A stretch of DNA of 64,000 nucleotides from Pseudomonadales bacterium (GTDB lineage Bacteria > Pseudomonadota > Gammaproteobacteria > Pseudomonadales > UBA7434), in NCBI GenBank assembly GCA_028223755.1, contig JAOIUY010000004.1:90740-154739 (forward strand), read 5' to 3'. The translations under genes were made by a program, and so were the position numbers. Below are positions 8,736 to 19,512 of this stretch, piece by piece. The notes beneath the pieces were generated by a model that saw nothing but the letters and a program-made list of their open reading frames with translations, did not search any database and was not told where the DNA came from. Every line of letters starts with the position of its first letter. Positions within the stretch are counted from its first letter, which is position 1.

Positions 8736-11700
8736 GTCCTTCTTCGAATAAACCGATTATCGTCGATGCGTTAGCCAGAGAAGAAGCGTTAGATATAACG
8801 CATTCTATCTGTGTCACTGCGCCAGCTGGTTCGGGTAAAACCGAGTTGTTAACGCAACGTATCTTAAAGTTACTTGCTGTTGTTGATCAGCCTGAACAAA
8901 TACTCGCCATCACATTTACGCGTAAAGCTGCTGCCGAAATGCGAGAGCGCTTACTTGGTGCATTACAGCTAGGGCTACAGGCTGATGAGCCGGAAGAAGA
9001 GCATAAGCGTCTTACTTGGCAATTAGCACGTGTTGTTTTAGAGAAAAACGCCAGCGAGCAATGGAGTTTATTAGATAACACAGGTCGTTTGCGTTTACAA
9101 ACTATTGATAGTCTTTGTCAAAATATCGCTTCTGATTTGCCTGTTATGAGCCAGTTGGGCGCAAAGCTAAAACCGGTCGATGATCCATCTTCGCTTTACC
9201 AGCAAGCAGTTGATGGTTTTTTTACAGGGCTCGATAGTCATTCAGAAATAAGCGAAGTATTAGGTCAGCTGTTATTGCATGTCGATAATAATGTTGATCG
9301 TCTTTATAAGCTGTTTATCCATATGTTGCCGTTGCGAGATCAATGGTTAAAACATGCGGCTGGATATCAAGATCACAAGGCGACACGTTTAGCATTAGAG
9401 CAAACGTTAACGCAATGGATTGAGCAGGAGTTGGACTCTGCAGCGCAGTTATTATCACGTTTCGAAAGCGATTTATGCGCGTGTGCTGATTTTGCCGGTA
9501 GCCAATTACAGTTAATGCCTGAAGAAAATGCAGCTTCAGCTATTGGCCAGCTCGCGGGTATTTGCGCATTGCCTGAGGCTGATATAGAAGAAAAAAATAA
9601 GTGGTCAGCCGTTTTAGAATTGCTCTGTACCAAAGAGGGCGCGATACGTAAGCGCGTTGATAAACGACAGGGCTTTCCCGCAAAATCAGCTACTAAAGAT
9701 AAAGAGCAGCAAGCGATTTATGAGCAGCGTAAAAAAGCGATGCAAAGCCTGCTTGGTGAGGTTCGCGAAGTCCCTGAATTGGTTGCAGCTTTAGAAATTG
9801 TTTCTTCATTACCTTTTAAAGGCTATCAAGAAGAGCATTGGCAAATCCTTGAGCCTTTAACAACCTGTCTTGTTCATCTTTATGTGCATCTAGGTCTAGT
9901 GTTTGGTCGTTCGGGTCAGTGCGACTATAACGAAATAACCGCATCGGCATTACGAGCGTTAACTGGCTCATACTCTGATGATGAAGGTGCTGCTGTTCGC
10001 TATAAGTGGGACCAAAGTATTGAGCACATACTGGTTGATGAGTTTCAAGATACTGCAGTGTCACAATTTGATTTATTGAAAGCGCTAACCGCTGAGTGGC
10101 ATCAAGACAATTTACATCGAGGTGGTCAACCAAGAACCTTGTTTGTGGTCGGCGATGGTATGCAATCTATTTATGGGTTTCGTGCTGCAAAAGTCGGTCT
10201 GTTTCTTACTATAAAAGAATCAGGTATTGGTGATTTGCCTTTGCACCCCGTTGCGTTGGTGCAAAATTTTCGCTCGACACCTTCGGTTGTTGAATGGAAT
10301 AACCGGCATTTTTTAGAGGCATTTCCAAGCACCGTCGATATTCCTAGAGGCGCTGTCCCTTACGCTAAAGCTAAAAGTATTGGCGCTGATGAGCAATTAG
10401 ATGACGATGCTTGTCGCTTGCTTATTAGTACTGATGAGCAGGGGCGCGAAACCGAGGCGCAGGCAATTGTTGATTCGATTATTGATGAGCAACAATCAAA
10501 GCCGCAAAATAGCATTGCCATATTAATCCGCTTTAGAACACACTTAGCTGACATTATTCCTGCGTTAAATGAGGCAGGCATCGAATGGCATGGGGTTGAT
10601 TTAGATCCGTTACGTGGCCGTGAAGTCATTATGGATTGCTTGTCGTTAACGCGGGCATTATGCAATCCAGCTGATGATATTGCTTGGCTAGCCGTTTTAC
10701 GAGCACCTTGGTGCGGACTTTCACTGAATGACTTGCAGTGTTTGGTTGATTTTAATCAGACCAGTACGAGTGAAGAAAAACGAATAAAGCCATCCCTCAA
10801 CGCTTTGGTTAGCTATTTACTCAACAACGCTTCGCAATCCCAATCTTTGCCTGTCAGCTTAAGCCAAGAAGGGCAGCAGCGATTGGCTTGCTTGGCCAAA
10901 ATATTTTCGGCGCTTTGGCAGCAGCGTCATCGAAAGACTTTGCGGCAGTGGATAGAAGCGGCTTGGTTACAACTACAAGGTCCGTATTTGGCATGCCAGA
11001 GTTTTGATGGTGATGATAGAGAATCGGTTGTCGCGTTTTTTGATTTGTTTGAAAAAATTGAGCAGGATTGTTTGGTCAATGGCAATGCTTTTAGTGTGAC
11101 ATTGTTAGAGCAAAGCCTAAAGCAGCTCTATACGCGTAGTGACCCTGAAAGTTCATTGGATGCAAACACTGTACCTGCTGTGCAAATCATGACAATCCAT
11201 AAGTCGAAAGGTCTTGAGTTTGATACGGTGATTATTCCTGGCTTGGATCGCGTTGGGCCGAGTGATGATAAGCCGCTACTCAGTTGGAATGAACATTTGT
11301 CTGACGATGGCAGTGCCGGTTTAGTGTTATGTCCGCTAGATGCTGTTGGCCTTATGGTGGGTGGCAGCTCTTCAGCTGCAAGCGATAAAAATAGCAGCGA
11401 TTTATATCAGTTCTTGCGTGCTGAAAATAAGCGTGCTTCTTTGTTTGAGTCGACACGCTTGCTTTATGTTGCGGCTACTCGTGCAAAATCAAAGCTGTTT
11501 CTGTTGGCTAACATGGCGAAGAATGACAAGGATGAATTGAAAGCGCCGACGGCTAATGCTTTGCTTGCTCGTTTATGGAACACATTAGCTGATGAAGCTG
11601 TTTTGCTCTCAGCTTCTGTTTCTCATAATGATAAGCCATTAAGCGACGATAATGATTCCGCTCACTATGAAGATATTGATCAGCCAGCTTATCCATTGTT

Positions 11701-12382
11701 AAAGCGTTTAAGCTTGGCTGCAATTAATTCATCATTAGCTATTCATAGTGAAGACTTAACTGATTTAGATGCCAGTGATTTACCTGTCGCAGAGAAAGAA
11801 GAATCTATACCTGCTAAGGCGCCATCAATTATTGGTACTTGTGTTCACGAAATTTTTGAGCAGATGGCTCAGCCAGATTTTAAGTTGTGGTCTGACGATG
11901 ATACTCAGTTGCAACAGGCGATTTGGTCCTGCCGATTAATCCAACTTGGCATTCATTATGATCTGCTCGATGAGGCGTTAGAGAAGGTGACAATGGCTAT
12001 TCAGTCAGTTTTGAATAGTACTATTGGCCAGTGGGTATTTAGTACGTCTTATCGATCGGCGAATAATGAGTGGGCACTTTCTTATTTATCCCAAGAGACC
12101 GATGCTTCGCTTTATCGCTATGTGATTGATCGAAGCTTTATTGATAATAATAATGTTCGCTGGATTATCGATTATAAAATATCAACGCCAGCTAAGGATG
12201 TGGATAGCGAAGATTTTATTGCTCAGCAAAAGCAGGTTTATTCCTCACAGCTTTCTAATTATAGAGCTGCAGTCACTCAGTTTGACCAATTATCGGGTGA
12301 GTCAATAACGGCGACAAAGTGTGCTTTATATTTCCCGCTTATGGATAGACTCGTTGAGCTTGATGATCTTGATAACGTCTAG
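8732..12382 (+). CDS. AddA-like UvrD/Rep helicase with C-terminal nuclease
   Basis: The protein has 1216 residues with a full set of superfamily 1 helicase motifs: Walker A APAGSGKT near residues 30-37, AITFTRKAAAEM near 70, VDEFQDT near 432, VQNFRST near 510, TIHKSKGLEFD near 819 and YVAATRAK near 912. A C-terminal RecB-like nuclease has GTCVHEIFEQ near 1035 and IIDYKIST near 1145. That combination is AddA-like (RecB paralog). The start is a TTG overlapping the stop of the nuclease gene, with GGGTGAG upstream as a possible ribosome binding site. The partner is the preceding AddB-like protein. The gene ends 20 bases before the convergent rlmG. Confidence 0.88.
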   Translation: MSPSSNKPIIVDALAREEALDITHSICVTAPAGSGKTELLTQRILKLLAVVDQPEQILAITFTRKAAAEMRERLLGALQLGLQADEPEEEHKRLTWQLARVVLEKNASEQWSLLDNTGRLRLQTIDSLCQNIASDLPVMSQLGAKLKPVDDPSSLYQQAVDGFFTGLDSHSEISEVLGQLLLHVDNNVDRLYKLFIHMLPLRDQWLKHAAGYQDHKATRLALEQTLTQWIEQELDSAAQLLSRFESDLCACADFAGSQLQLMPEENAASAIGQLAGICALPEADIEEKNKWSAVLELLCTKEGAIRKRVDKRQGFPAKSATKDKEQQAIYEQRKKAMQSLLGEVREVPELVAALEIVSSLPFKGYQEEHWQILEPLTTCLVHLYVHLGLVFGRSGQCDYNEITASALRALTGSYSDDEGAAVRYKWDQSIEHILVDEFQDTAVSQFDLLKALTAEWHQDNLHRGGQPRTLFVVGDGMQSIYGFRAAKVGLFLTIKESGIGDLPLHPVALVQNFRSTPSVVEWNNRHFLEAFPSTVDIPRGAVPYAKAKSIGADEQLDDDACRLLISTDEQGRETEAQAIVDSIIDEQQSKPQNSIAILIRFRTHLADIIPALNEAGIEWHGVDLDPLRGREVIMDCLSLTRALCNPADDIAWLAVLRAPWCGLSLNDLQCLVDFNQTSTSEEKRIKPSLNALVSYLLNNASQSQSLPVSLSQEGQQRLACLAKIFSALWQQRHRKTLRQWIEAAWLQLQGPYLACQSFDGDDRESVVAFFDLFEKIEQDCLVNGNAFSVTLLEQSLKQLYTRSDPESSLDANTVPAVQIMTIHKSKGLEFDTVIIPGLDRVGPSDDKPLLSWNEHLSDDGSAGLVLCPLDAVGLMVGGSSSAASDKNSSDLYQFLRAENKRASLFESTRLLYVAATRAKSKLFLLANMAKNDKDELKAPTANALLARLWNTLADEAVLLSASVSHNDKPLSDDNDSAHYEDIDQPAYPLLKRLSLAAINSSLAIHSEDLTDLDASDLPVAEKEESIPAKAPSIIGTCVHEIFEQMAQPDFKLWSDDDTQLQQAIWSCRLIQLGIHYDLLDEALEKVTMAIQSVLNSTIGQWVFSTSYRSANNEWALSYLSQETDASLYRYVIDRSFIDNNNVRWIIDYKISTPAKDVDSEDFIAQQKQVYSSQLSNYRAAVTQFDQLSGESITATKCALYFPLMDRLVELDDLDNV

Positions 12383-12402
12383 CTCTTTAAAGATAACAGT
12401 AC

Positions 12403-13644
12403 TTAAACTTTAGTTGCCGTGATTACGACAAATTTTTTGTTCGTAAGCACTATTTTATAATTATTAAATATCTTTTTTATTTGATGTTGATATTTCAAAT
12501 GTCGATTTGCAACCACCCATAGCTGACCTTTAGCTTGTAATGCTGCATGGCTTTGCTGAAACATTCGGTTGGCTATATAGGTATCCATCGCTGTGCCAAT
12601 ATGGAATGGCGGATTGCAAATTATCCAGTCATAACAAGTCTTATTGCCATTCTCATTGGTTTTTTTAATGCAGTCCTGAGCGTAAAACGATGGCGATATA
12701 TCTTTTTTGTCTGCGTCGCTAATAATGTTCTTATAGTTTTCTTTACTGGCAGCAATGGCCATATAAGATTCATCAATAAAGTCGATGCTTCTTCGCCGAT
12801 TCCGCTGTTGGCTCTCATTCGTTAATTGGGCCATAGCATACAAACCCAAAACGCCATTGCCGCAGGCAAGGTCGGCGACTTTCTCTGCGTCGGGCAGTGT
12901 GTTTTCGTCAATCGCCTGTAGCATGGCGCGAGCGCCTAAATCCAATCGATCACGTGAGAAACCATTGGCATAACTGGTTAATTCAGCATTAAGCGGCTCT
13001 GCAAAATAGCGAGTAGGGAGTAATGACACATCTGCAGTATGGTTGTTGGAGTCGACCTTGCAAAAAATAAGTCGTGCTTTTTTAGTCGCGCGTGAAGTTG
13101 TCGTTTCACCGATTTTTTTTTCAAATAATGCTAGCGTTGAGTTATGAATATTTTTTGTCATTCCGCCAGTAATAATAAGCGTATCGCTATCGACATGTGG
13201 GATTAGTGAAATGAGTTGCTGCTCAAGGAGTGATAGGGTTTTCGGTATCTTGATGATGACTACTGAGTAAATGCCACTTAGCTTCTCTGTACTCGCTATG
13301 CAAGTTAATACGGTTTTCTCCTTTTGATCAGCATCTGTGTTTTGATTAAGATTGAATTGTGATGCACTATGAGAGATAACTGAGTCACTCCAGCTATCAG
13401 GCTTATAAGCGTTGAATGTTGTTGCGAGTGCGCCGAATTGGTCATTGATAAGCAGCATGCGAAGAGTATTATTTTTGCGTTGCTCTAAAGCCTCTTGGTG
13501 ATTGCTGGCCAAGGTATCTATTAAAAGTTCATCGGCGGCATCCCAGCCTTGTAATGTTTCGCTCTTTCTTAGTGGTAGCCGCTGGATCCGAAATGAACCC
13601 AGTGCTGTTTTTAGAGTGGTTTTAGCTTGTGTTAATTGACTCAA
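12403..13644 (-). CDS. rlmG: 23S rRNA (guanine-1835 N2) methyltransferase RlmG
   Basis: The 413-residue protein matches RlmG along its length by recall of the E. coli protein: ILNDxFGAL-like NDQFGALA, a KIPKTLSLLEQQL stretch, HNSTLALFEKKIG, a SAM-binding DLACGNGVLGL, the catalytic NPPFH near residue 343, and the ending VANRHLKYxHxIKKIF. The N-terminal half is the duplicated inactive methyltransferase-like domain and the C-terminal half is catalytic. It modifies a guanine of 23S rRNA. RsmC is the close alternative but lacks the VANRHL-type ending seen here. A DoxX-like gene lies 10 bases upstream on the same strand. Confidence 0.9.
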   Translation of the reverse strand: MSQLTQAKTTLKTALGSFRIQRLPLRKSETLQGWDAADELLIDTLASNHQEALEQRKNNTLRMLLINDQFGALATTFNAYKPDSWSDSVISHSASQFNLNQNTDADQKEKTVLTCIASTEKLSGIYSVVIIKIPKTLSLLEQQLISLIPHVDSDTLIITGGMTKNIHNSTLALFEKKIGETTTSRATKKARLIFCKVDSNNHTADVSLLPTRYFAEPLNAELTSYANGFSRDRLDLGARAMLQAIDENTLPDAEKVADLACGNGVLGLYAMAQLTNESQQRNRRRSIDFIDESYMAIAASKENYKNIISDADKKDISPSFYAQDCIKKTNENGNKTCYDWIICNPPFHIGTAMDTYIANRMFQQSHAALQAKGQLWVVANRHLKYQHQIKKIFNNYKIVLTNKKFVVITATKV

Positions 13645-13654
13645 CTTATTTCGC

Positions 13655-14098
13655 TCAATTTAATTGTCCGTGTTCATCTGGATAATTGATATAAAGAACA
13701 ATGGCAGAGGCCAGCCAAACACCGCAGGCCATGAAGAAGAGAAGACCGCCATCGGTATTACCAGCTTCATCAATAATGCGATTGACACCCAGTGGCGTGA
13801 CTAAATGAAAAAATATTGCCCCGGTCATAACGCTTAAGCTAAGTAGTGCGCCGAAGAAGCGCGACCTCGGGTAGATAATAAGTAATGCGGCGATAAGCTC
13901 GACGGTTCCGACTATGTAGCCGCCTTGAGTGGCAAATGTGTTGCCAACTGAATCTGGCAGACCCATTGAGTGCATCCAGGCGCCGATCGTTGAAAATATG
14001 ATCACAGTCTCTTCTGATCCACTAAATTTAAAAAACAATGATTGAATAAATACGAATACGATAAAGCCAATAAGTGACCATTGCAGGTAGTTTTTCAT
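13655..14098 (-). CDS. DoxX-like four-helix membrane protein
   Basis: This protein of about 147 residues has four hydrophobic segments and a short polar tail, like small DoxX-family inner-membrane proteins. The function of the family is poorly defined. The ATG at 14098 is preferred over one at 14143 because an AGAGG lies 9 bases upstream and the alternative adds a polar N-terminal extension. It sits 10 bases upstream of rlmG on the same strand and may be co-transcribed, though no functional link is obvious. Confidence 0.7.
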   Translation of the reverse strand: MKNYLQWSLIGFIVFVFIQSLFFKFSGSEETVIIFSTIGAWMHSMGLPDSVGNTFATQGGYIVGTVELIAALLIIYPRSRFFGALLSLSVMTGAIFFHLVTPLGVNRIIDEAGNTDGGLLFFMACGVWLASAIVLYINYPDEHGQLN

Positions 14099-14341
14099 TG
14101 AATTAAACCTCTTTTGTCTCATTAGGATTTTTATTATGACCATCCAGAGTGATAATGAGTTTCATAATCCTACTATAACATGTCCATTGTATTAGGATGT
14201 TATAGACTTTTTACAGATATACTTATGCTTGATAATTGGAATTATTCATTGCTAACAGGGTCAGATTTGCCAGAAAAGTTCATAGGCTGATCATTTACAA
14301 TATCTGCCAATCAGCACTCATTAAATGGGATGTAATTTACA

Positions 14342-14851
14342 TTGTTTAAACAAGAAAACTGTTTTTTACTTCAACGCTTTTCAAGTGTTATTGAAGGCTT
14401 AACTGATAGCCAATATGTATTAGCTGATCAGCCTTTATTTCAATCTTCGATTGGTGCCCATGCTCGCCATGTGCTTGATCACTACCAGGCGTTTCTCGAT
14501 GGTTTACAAAGTGAAAGTGGCCATATTGATTATGATGCCAGAGCAAGAGAGTCAGCGATTGAGACCGACCGAAACATTGCCATTGATAAGTTCACCACAA
14601 TGATTGGTCATATAGAAAAGATAGATGACTATCAGCAAGTATTATCAGTGAGTATGGATGTTGGCCATCTCCATGCTAGCGAGATTATACCGCAGTCGTC
14701 GACAGTGGGTCGCGAGCTAACATTTTTGCATAGCCACACTATACATCACGAAGCACTGGTGAGTTTTATTCTTCGCGTCTTAAATGTGCCAACAACGATT
14801 GATGATATTGGCTTTGCGCCATCGACAATTAAGCACAAGGAAAATTTATAG
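14342..14851 (+). CDS. DinB-like putative metal-binding protein
   Basis: A 169-residue mostly helical protein carries HARHVLDHY near residues 40-48 and HSHTIHHEA near 130-138. Spaced His residues in a four-helix bundle are characteristic of the DinB/YfiT-like family, often thiol-dependent transferases. The start is TTG, since no ATG or GTG lies before the conserved region. GGGATG about 9 bases upstream may be the ribosome binding site. The last base of its stop is the first base of the next gene, so the two are coupled. The substrate is unknown. Confidence 0.7.
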   Translation: MFKQENCFLLQRFSSVIEGLTDSQYVLADQPLFQSSIGAHARHVLDHYQAFLDGLQSESGHIDYDARARESAIETDRNIAIDKFTTMIGHIEKIDDYQQVLSVSMDVGHLHASEIIPQSSTVGRELTFLHSHTIHHEALVSFILRVLNVPTTIDDIGFAPSTIKHKENL

Positions 14852-15594
14852 TGTGCACATTAACGTGGCTTTTTAATTCCTCGTCCGAGGGTTATTCATT
14901 ATTTTTTAATCGTGACGAGCTGAGAACAAGAAAGCGTGCTTTGCCGCCGTCTTTACGAAAGACGAAAAGCGGTGTGAGTTATTTAGCACCAATTGATACG
15001 GATGCGGGCGGCACTTGGTTAGCAGTCAATCAATATGGGTTGACGATTTGTTTATTGAATAATTATGCTGCCAAAGAGCCGGCTAATCGTGAGTTTAAAA
15101 GCCGCGGTGAAATTGTAATGAGATTAATCGATAGTCAGTCTGGTGCGTCTGTGGAGGATAAGTTGTTGGCAATGGATCTGTCGTCTTATCGTGGTTTTCA
15201 GATAGTCATTTTTCAGCGTGATGTTAAAGAGTTTAGTTGGAATAATATAAGCCTGACTCAGTTGGTTCCAAAAGTGCCTGTCACATCATCGTCGTATAAT
15301 TCTGAAGCAGTTTGCCTAAATCGGCAGAAGTATTTTGAATCTCTGGGCGATGATGTTGATATTGAAATGCTTGCGAAATTTCATCGTTCACATATTGATG
15401 AAAATATGATGCTGATTTCAGGTCCTCATCAATATGTTGACTCTGTTTGCATGCATAGGGAGCATTCAAAAACAGTTAGTCAATGCTCAGTACAAGTGAG
15501 TGAGAATCAGGTATCAATCGAATATTGTGATGGCGCACCTTGTGAGACTTCCTCTGCTGCTGCAGTAGTTTTGCAGCGCAGAGTTGCTGCCTAA
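14851..15594 (+). CDS. NRDE (TANGO2-like) family protein
   Basis: The 247-residue protein begins MCTLTW and contains FNRDE near residues 19-23, the motif that names the NRDE/TANGO2 family. Position 2 is Cys, as in the family, whose members are proposed to have an Ntn-hydrolase-like fold. Eukaryotic TANGO2 is linked to lipid and haem handling, but the bacterial role is unknown. The start is GTG overlapping the upstream stop. The stop is followed immediately by the acyltransferase gene, so the three genes from 14342 to 17389 form an apparent operon. Confidence 0.82.
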   Translation: MCTLTWLFNSSSEGYSLFFNRDELRTRKRALPPSLRKTKSGVSYLAPIDTDAGGTWLAVNQYGLTICLLNNYAAKEPANREFKSRGEIVMRLIDSQSGASVEDKLLAMDLSSYRGFQIVIFQRDVKEFSWNNISLTQLVPKVPVTSSSYNSEAVCLNRQKYFESLGDDVDIEMLAKFHRSHIDENMMLISGPHQYVDSVCMHREHSKTVSQCSVQVSENQVSIEYCDGAPCETSSAAAVVLQRRVAA

Positions 15595-15595
15595 T

Positions 15596-17389
15596 ATGAG
15601 CGCTTCAGAGTCAACGGTTGCCTCACCCTTTAAGCTGCCGCTGCGCAATCGCTGGCTAGCTTCTTTGTTAGAGCGTGCTCTTGGTTTAAGTACGCTTTCA
15701 AAGTGCTATGAATCAGCAGTAGGCAAAGCTGACACACAAGCTTTTTTGTTGGCTGTGCTTGATTACCTTGGTGTGCGCCTCAATGCAGTTGACCCTCAGA
15801 ATACTCTTGGGCAATTACCAGACGGACCACTATTGATTGTAGCCAATCACCCGCTGGGCGGTCTTGAAGGTGTTGCTATCACGCAGTTACTACTTGCTTT
15901 GCGACCAGATACCCAAGTGCTAACCAATAATTTATTAACGCGCATACCCGAGTTGAAATCCACCTTTATTGGTGTTGATGTTTTATCTAAAAATGCGGCG
16001 CGTGAAAATGTTAAAGGTATTCGTGCTGCGAGCCAGCATTTAAACAGTGGTGGTGCGCTGCTTGTTTTTCCTGCGGGTAAGGTTGCTTCGGTTAATATCC
16101 GTTCCGGCAGTGTCGAAGATCATCCTTGGAATCGTTTAGCGGGTAATCTATTGCGTCGCTCAGGCGCTAGCTGCTTACCTATTCATGTCGATGGTTATAA
16201 CAGTCGATTTTTTTATTTAATGGCGCTTGTTCATCCTAAGTTACGGACATTGTTACTGCCACGAGAGTTGGCAAATAAAGCTGGGCGTGAGCTTATGTTA
16301 ATTGTCGGTGAGCTAATTAAGCCTCAGGAGATAAGAAAATTAAGTGTTGATAGGGCGGTGACGGACTATCTTCGATTAGCCACAGAGTTTCTTAAAAAAA
16401 ATAAAACATCGGGTAAAAAATTAAATACTTCATCCGCATTAGAGCCGCTTGTCGATGACGAGTTGATGGATGATTTTGTTAAGGTCAATGATACTCACCA
16501 AGAACTATATCGGTTAGGCGATTTCCGGCTTATAGAGAGCGAACAGTTTGATGTCTATTGCGCACCTTTCGATCGCTTGGGTAGTTTGGCTGAAAGTATC
16601 GGTATTGCTCGGGAGGTGACTTTTAGAGCCGCAGGTGAGGGTACAGGCAACCGTATTGATTCAGATAGATTCGACCCGCATTATTTGCATTTGTTTATTT
16701 GGGATAAGCAGGCAGCTCGTGTCGTGGGTGGTTATCGTATTGGTCGTGTTGATGAGATTGTTCAGCAGCATGGCCTAAATGGTTTATACAGTAGAACGCT
16801 ATTTGATTTTGATCACCAGTATCTCGATAAAATTGGAAAAGCATTAGAGATGGGTCGCTCTTTTGTTCATCCTGATTATCAACGATTACCGCAAGCCTTG
16901 GATTTGCTATGGCGTGGCATTGGCCTTTATGTTGCAAGGCATCCTGAGTATCACACCTTGTTTGGTGCGGTTAGTATTTCTAATACACACTCAGATTTAG
17001 CGCGGGCGTTGATTTCTGAATGCATGTTAGAGTCTTTTTGTGCCGAGCAGCGTTTTCTTGAGGACGTAAAGCCACTAGTGCCTTTAAAAGTTTCTGGAAA
17101 GATATGGACTAACGATATGCTTACTTCGCTAAATCATGTATCCATTGTTAATAAATTGATTGGCCGTTGTGATCCAGGTAAGGCATTACCGACATTGCTG
17201 CGACATTATTTATCGCTTAACGGCAAGTTCGTTTGTTTCTCGGTGAATAAGGTATTTAACGATTCGCTAGATGGTTTGATCTTGGTTGACCTTAGGCAAA
17301 CGCCGTCTAAGTATTTAAAACGTTATTTGAGTAAGGACGGGGCGGCAAATTTTTTGGCGAAATGGAATGTTACTCAGTTTCATAAATAG
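15596..17389 (+). CDS. OlsF-like two-domain acyltransferase (PlsC-type plus OlsB-type)
   Basis: The protein has about 597 residues in two parts. The N-terminal 280 form a lysophospholipid acyltransferase domain with NHPLGGLEG near residue 84 (the H-x5-D/E variant) and a VFPAGKV block near 155. The C-terminal 300 resemble the OlsB-type GNAT N-acyltransferase, with GGYRIGR and EMGRSFVHPDYQ. This order is that of OlsF, which makes ornithine lipid alone (the C-terminal domain N-acylates ornithine, the N-terminal domain O-acylates). Many members are annotated as 'hemolysin'. The ATG at 15596 is preferred to a TTG at 15584 because it directly follows the upstream stop. Ornithine as substrate is inferred. 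Confidence 0.8.
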   Translation: MSASESTVASPFKLPLRNRWLASLLERALGLSTLSKCYESAVGKADTQAFLLAVLDYLGVRLNAVDPQNTLGQLPDGPLLIVANHPLGGLEGVAITQLLLALRPDTQVLTNNLLTRIPELKSTFIGVDVLSKNAARENVKGIRAASQHLNSGGALLVFPAGKVASVNIRSGSVEDHPWNRLAGNLLRRSGASCLPIHVDGYNSRFFYLMALVHPKLRTLLLPRELANKAGRELMLIVGELIKPQEIRKLSVDRAVTDYLRLATEFLKKNKTSGKKLNTSSALEPLVDDELMDDFVKVNDTHQELYRLGDFRLIESEQFDVYCAPFDRLGSLAESIGIAREVTFRAAGEGTGNRIDSDRFDPHYLHLFIWDKQAARVVGGYRIGRVDEIVQQHGLNGLYSRTLFDFDHQYLDKIGKALEMGRSFVHPDYQRLPQALDLLWRGIGLYVARHPEYHTLFGAVSISNTHSDLARALISECMLESFCAEQRFLEDVKPLVPLKVSGKIWTNDMLTSLNHVSIVNKLIGRCDPGKALPTLLRHYLSLNGKFVCFSVNKVFNDSLDGLILVDLRQTPSKYLKRYLSKDGAANFLAKWNVTQFHK

Positions 17390-17423
17390 TTTCTGTTCGG
17401 TTCGATAGAGAGTTGCTGCTCAG

Positions 17424-18098
17424 TTAAAAAGGCAGTCTTGCATCGCTATATTTATCTTTTGCAGCTTGCTTGGCTAGGTTTTCGAAAGTACTAAAGGGTG
17501 AATTGAGTATTAAGCGATTAAGCAACCAGCTTGGGATTTTGCCATTCGGATCCATATGAATTTCAAAACTGGCCAATGTACTGCCATTATTAAGCGGTGT
17601 GAAGTTCCAGCGCGCAGACGCTAGATGTATTCGTACTACACCTTTTTTGTTTTCGATTTTATTTTCCACAGCCTGACTATGCATAATGATGCTGCCTTCT
17701 TCATTTTGACTCCATACGACATGTGCAAGTACATCACGGTCTTTAACGGGCCACGGCAAATCGTTTAATGTGTATATATAAAATTCATGTTTTGAAATTT
17801 CTTCAAAGATATAAGATTCTTTACAGGTATCCGCCCATTCGGGGCAGGCGGGTGCGTCATTAATAGCGGCAAATAATCTAGCGGTTGATATGGGGAGCGT
17901 GGTCTCGCCTCTAACGGCTTTGTATTTCGAATCAGGGACGCTACGGGTATAACTACGAATATCGCCTTTCTGTTTGGAGGGTGTCCAGCTTTGTTCACTA
18001 GCGGCTGATAGATGCGATGGCGATGACAGCAACAACAACAGCAATAGCAACAACAATGCACTAAGGAGGCTGGTATTTGATAAAAAGTTTTTAATCAT
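17424..18098 (-). CDS. START-domain (SRPBCC) periplasmic protein
   Basis: A signal peptide contains ten consecutive Leu residues. It is followed by a START-like lipid-binding domain of about 190 residues with the characteristic LPWPVKDRDVL and a C-terminal amphipathic helix. Such proteins are probably exported and bind a hydrophobic ligand, with no defined function. The ATG at 18098 is preferred over a TTG at 18104, as AAGGG lies about 10 bases upstream. The Leu run is encoded by a CAA/CAG-type trinucleotide tract at 18027-18060 (plus-strand reading). It lies downstream of hemB on the same strand. Confidence 0.78.
   Translation of the reverse strand: MIKNFLSNTSLLSALLLLLLLLLLSSPSHLSAASEQSWTPSKQKGDIRSYTRSVPDSKYKAVRGETTLPISTARLFAAINDAPACPEWADTCKESYIFEEISKHEFYIYTLNDLPWPVKDRDVLAHVVWSQNEEGSIIMHSQAVENKIENKKGVVRIHLASARWNFTPLNNGSTLASFEIHMDPNGKIPSWLLNRLILNSPFSTFENLAKQAAKDKYSDARLPF
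18027..18060. repeat. CAA/CAG trinucleotide tract inside a signal peptide
   Basis: On the plus strand the tract reads as CAG, CAA and TAG triplets. On the minus strand it encodes ten Leu codons (mostly TTG, some CTG and one CTA) in the hydrophobic core of the START-protein signal peptide. Slippage would change the core length by whole residues without shifting frame. Confidence 0.75.
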
Positions 18099-18186
18099 TA
18101 TCAATTCACCCTTTCGAACTCAAAATACAAAGTTCACTAATCAGTATGACTTAAGCCTATAAGAATAAATAAGACCGGTTAAGACA

Positions 18187-19512
<1,326 letters not shown>

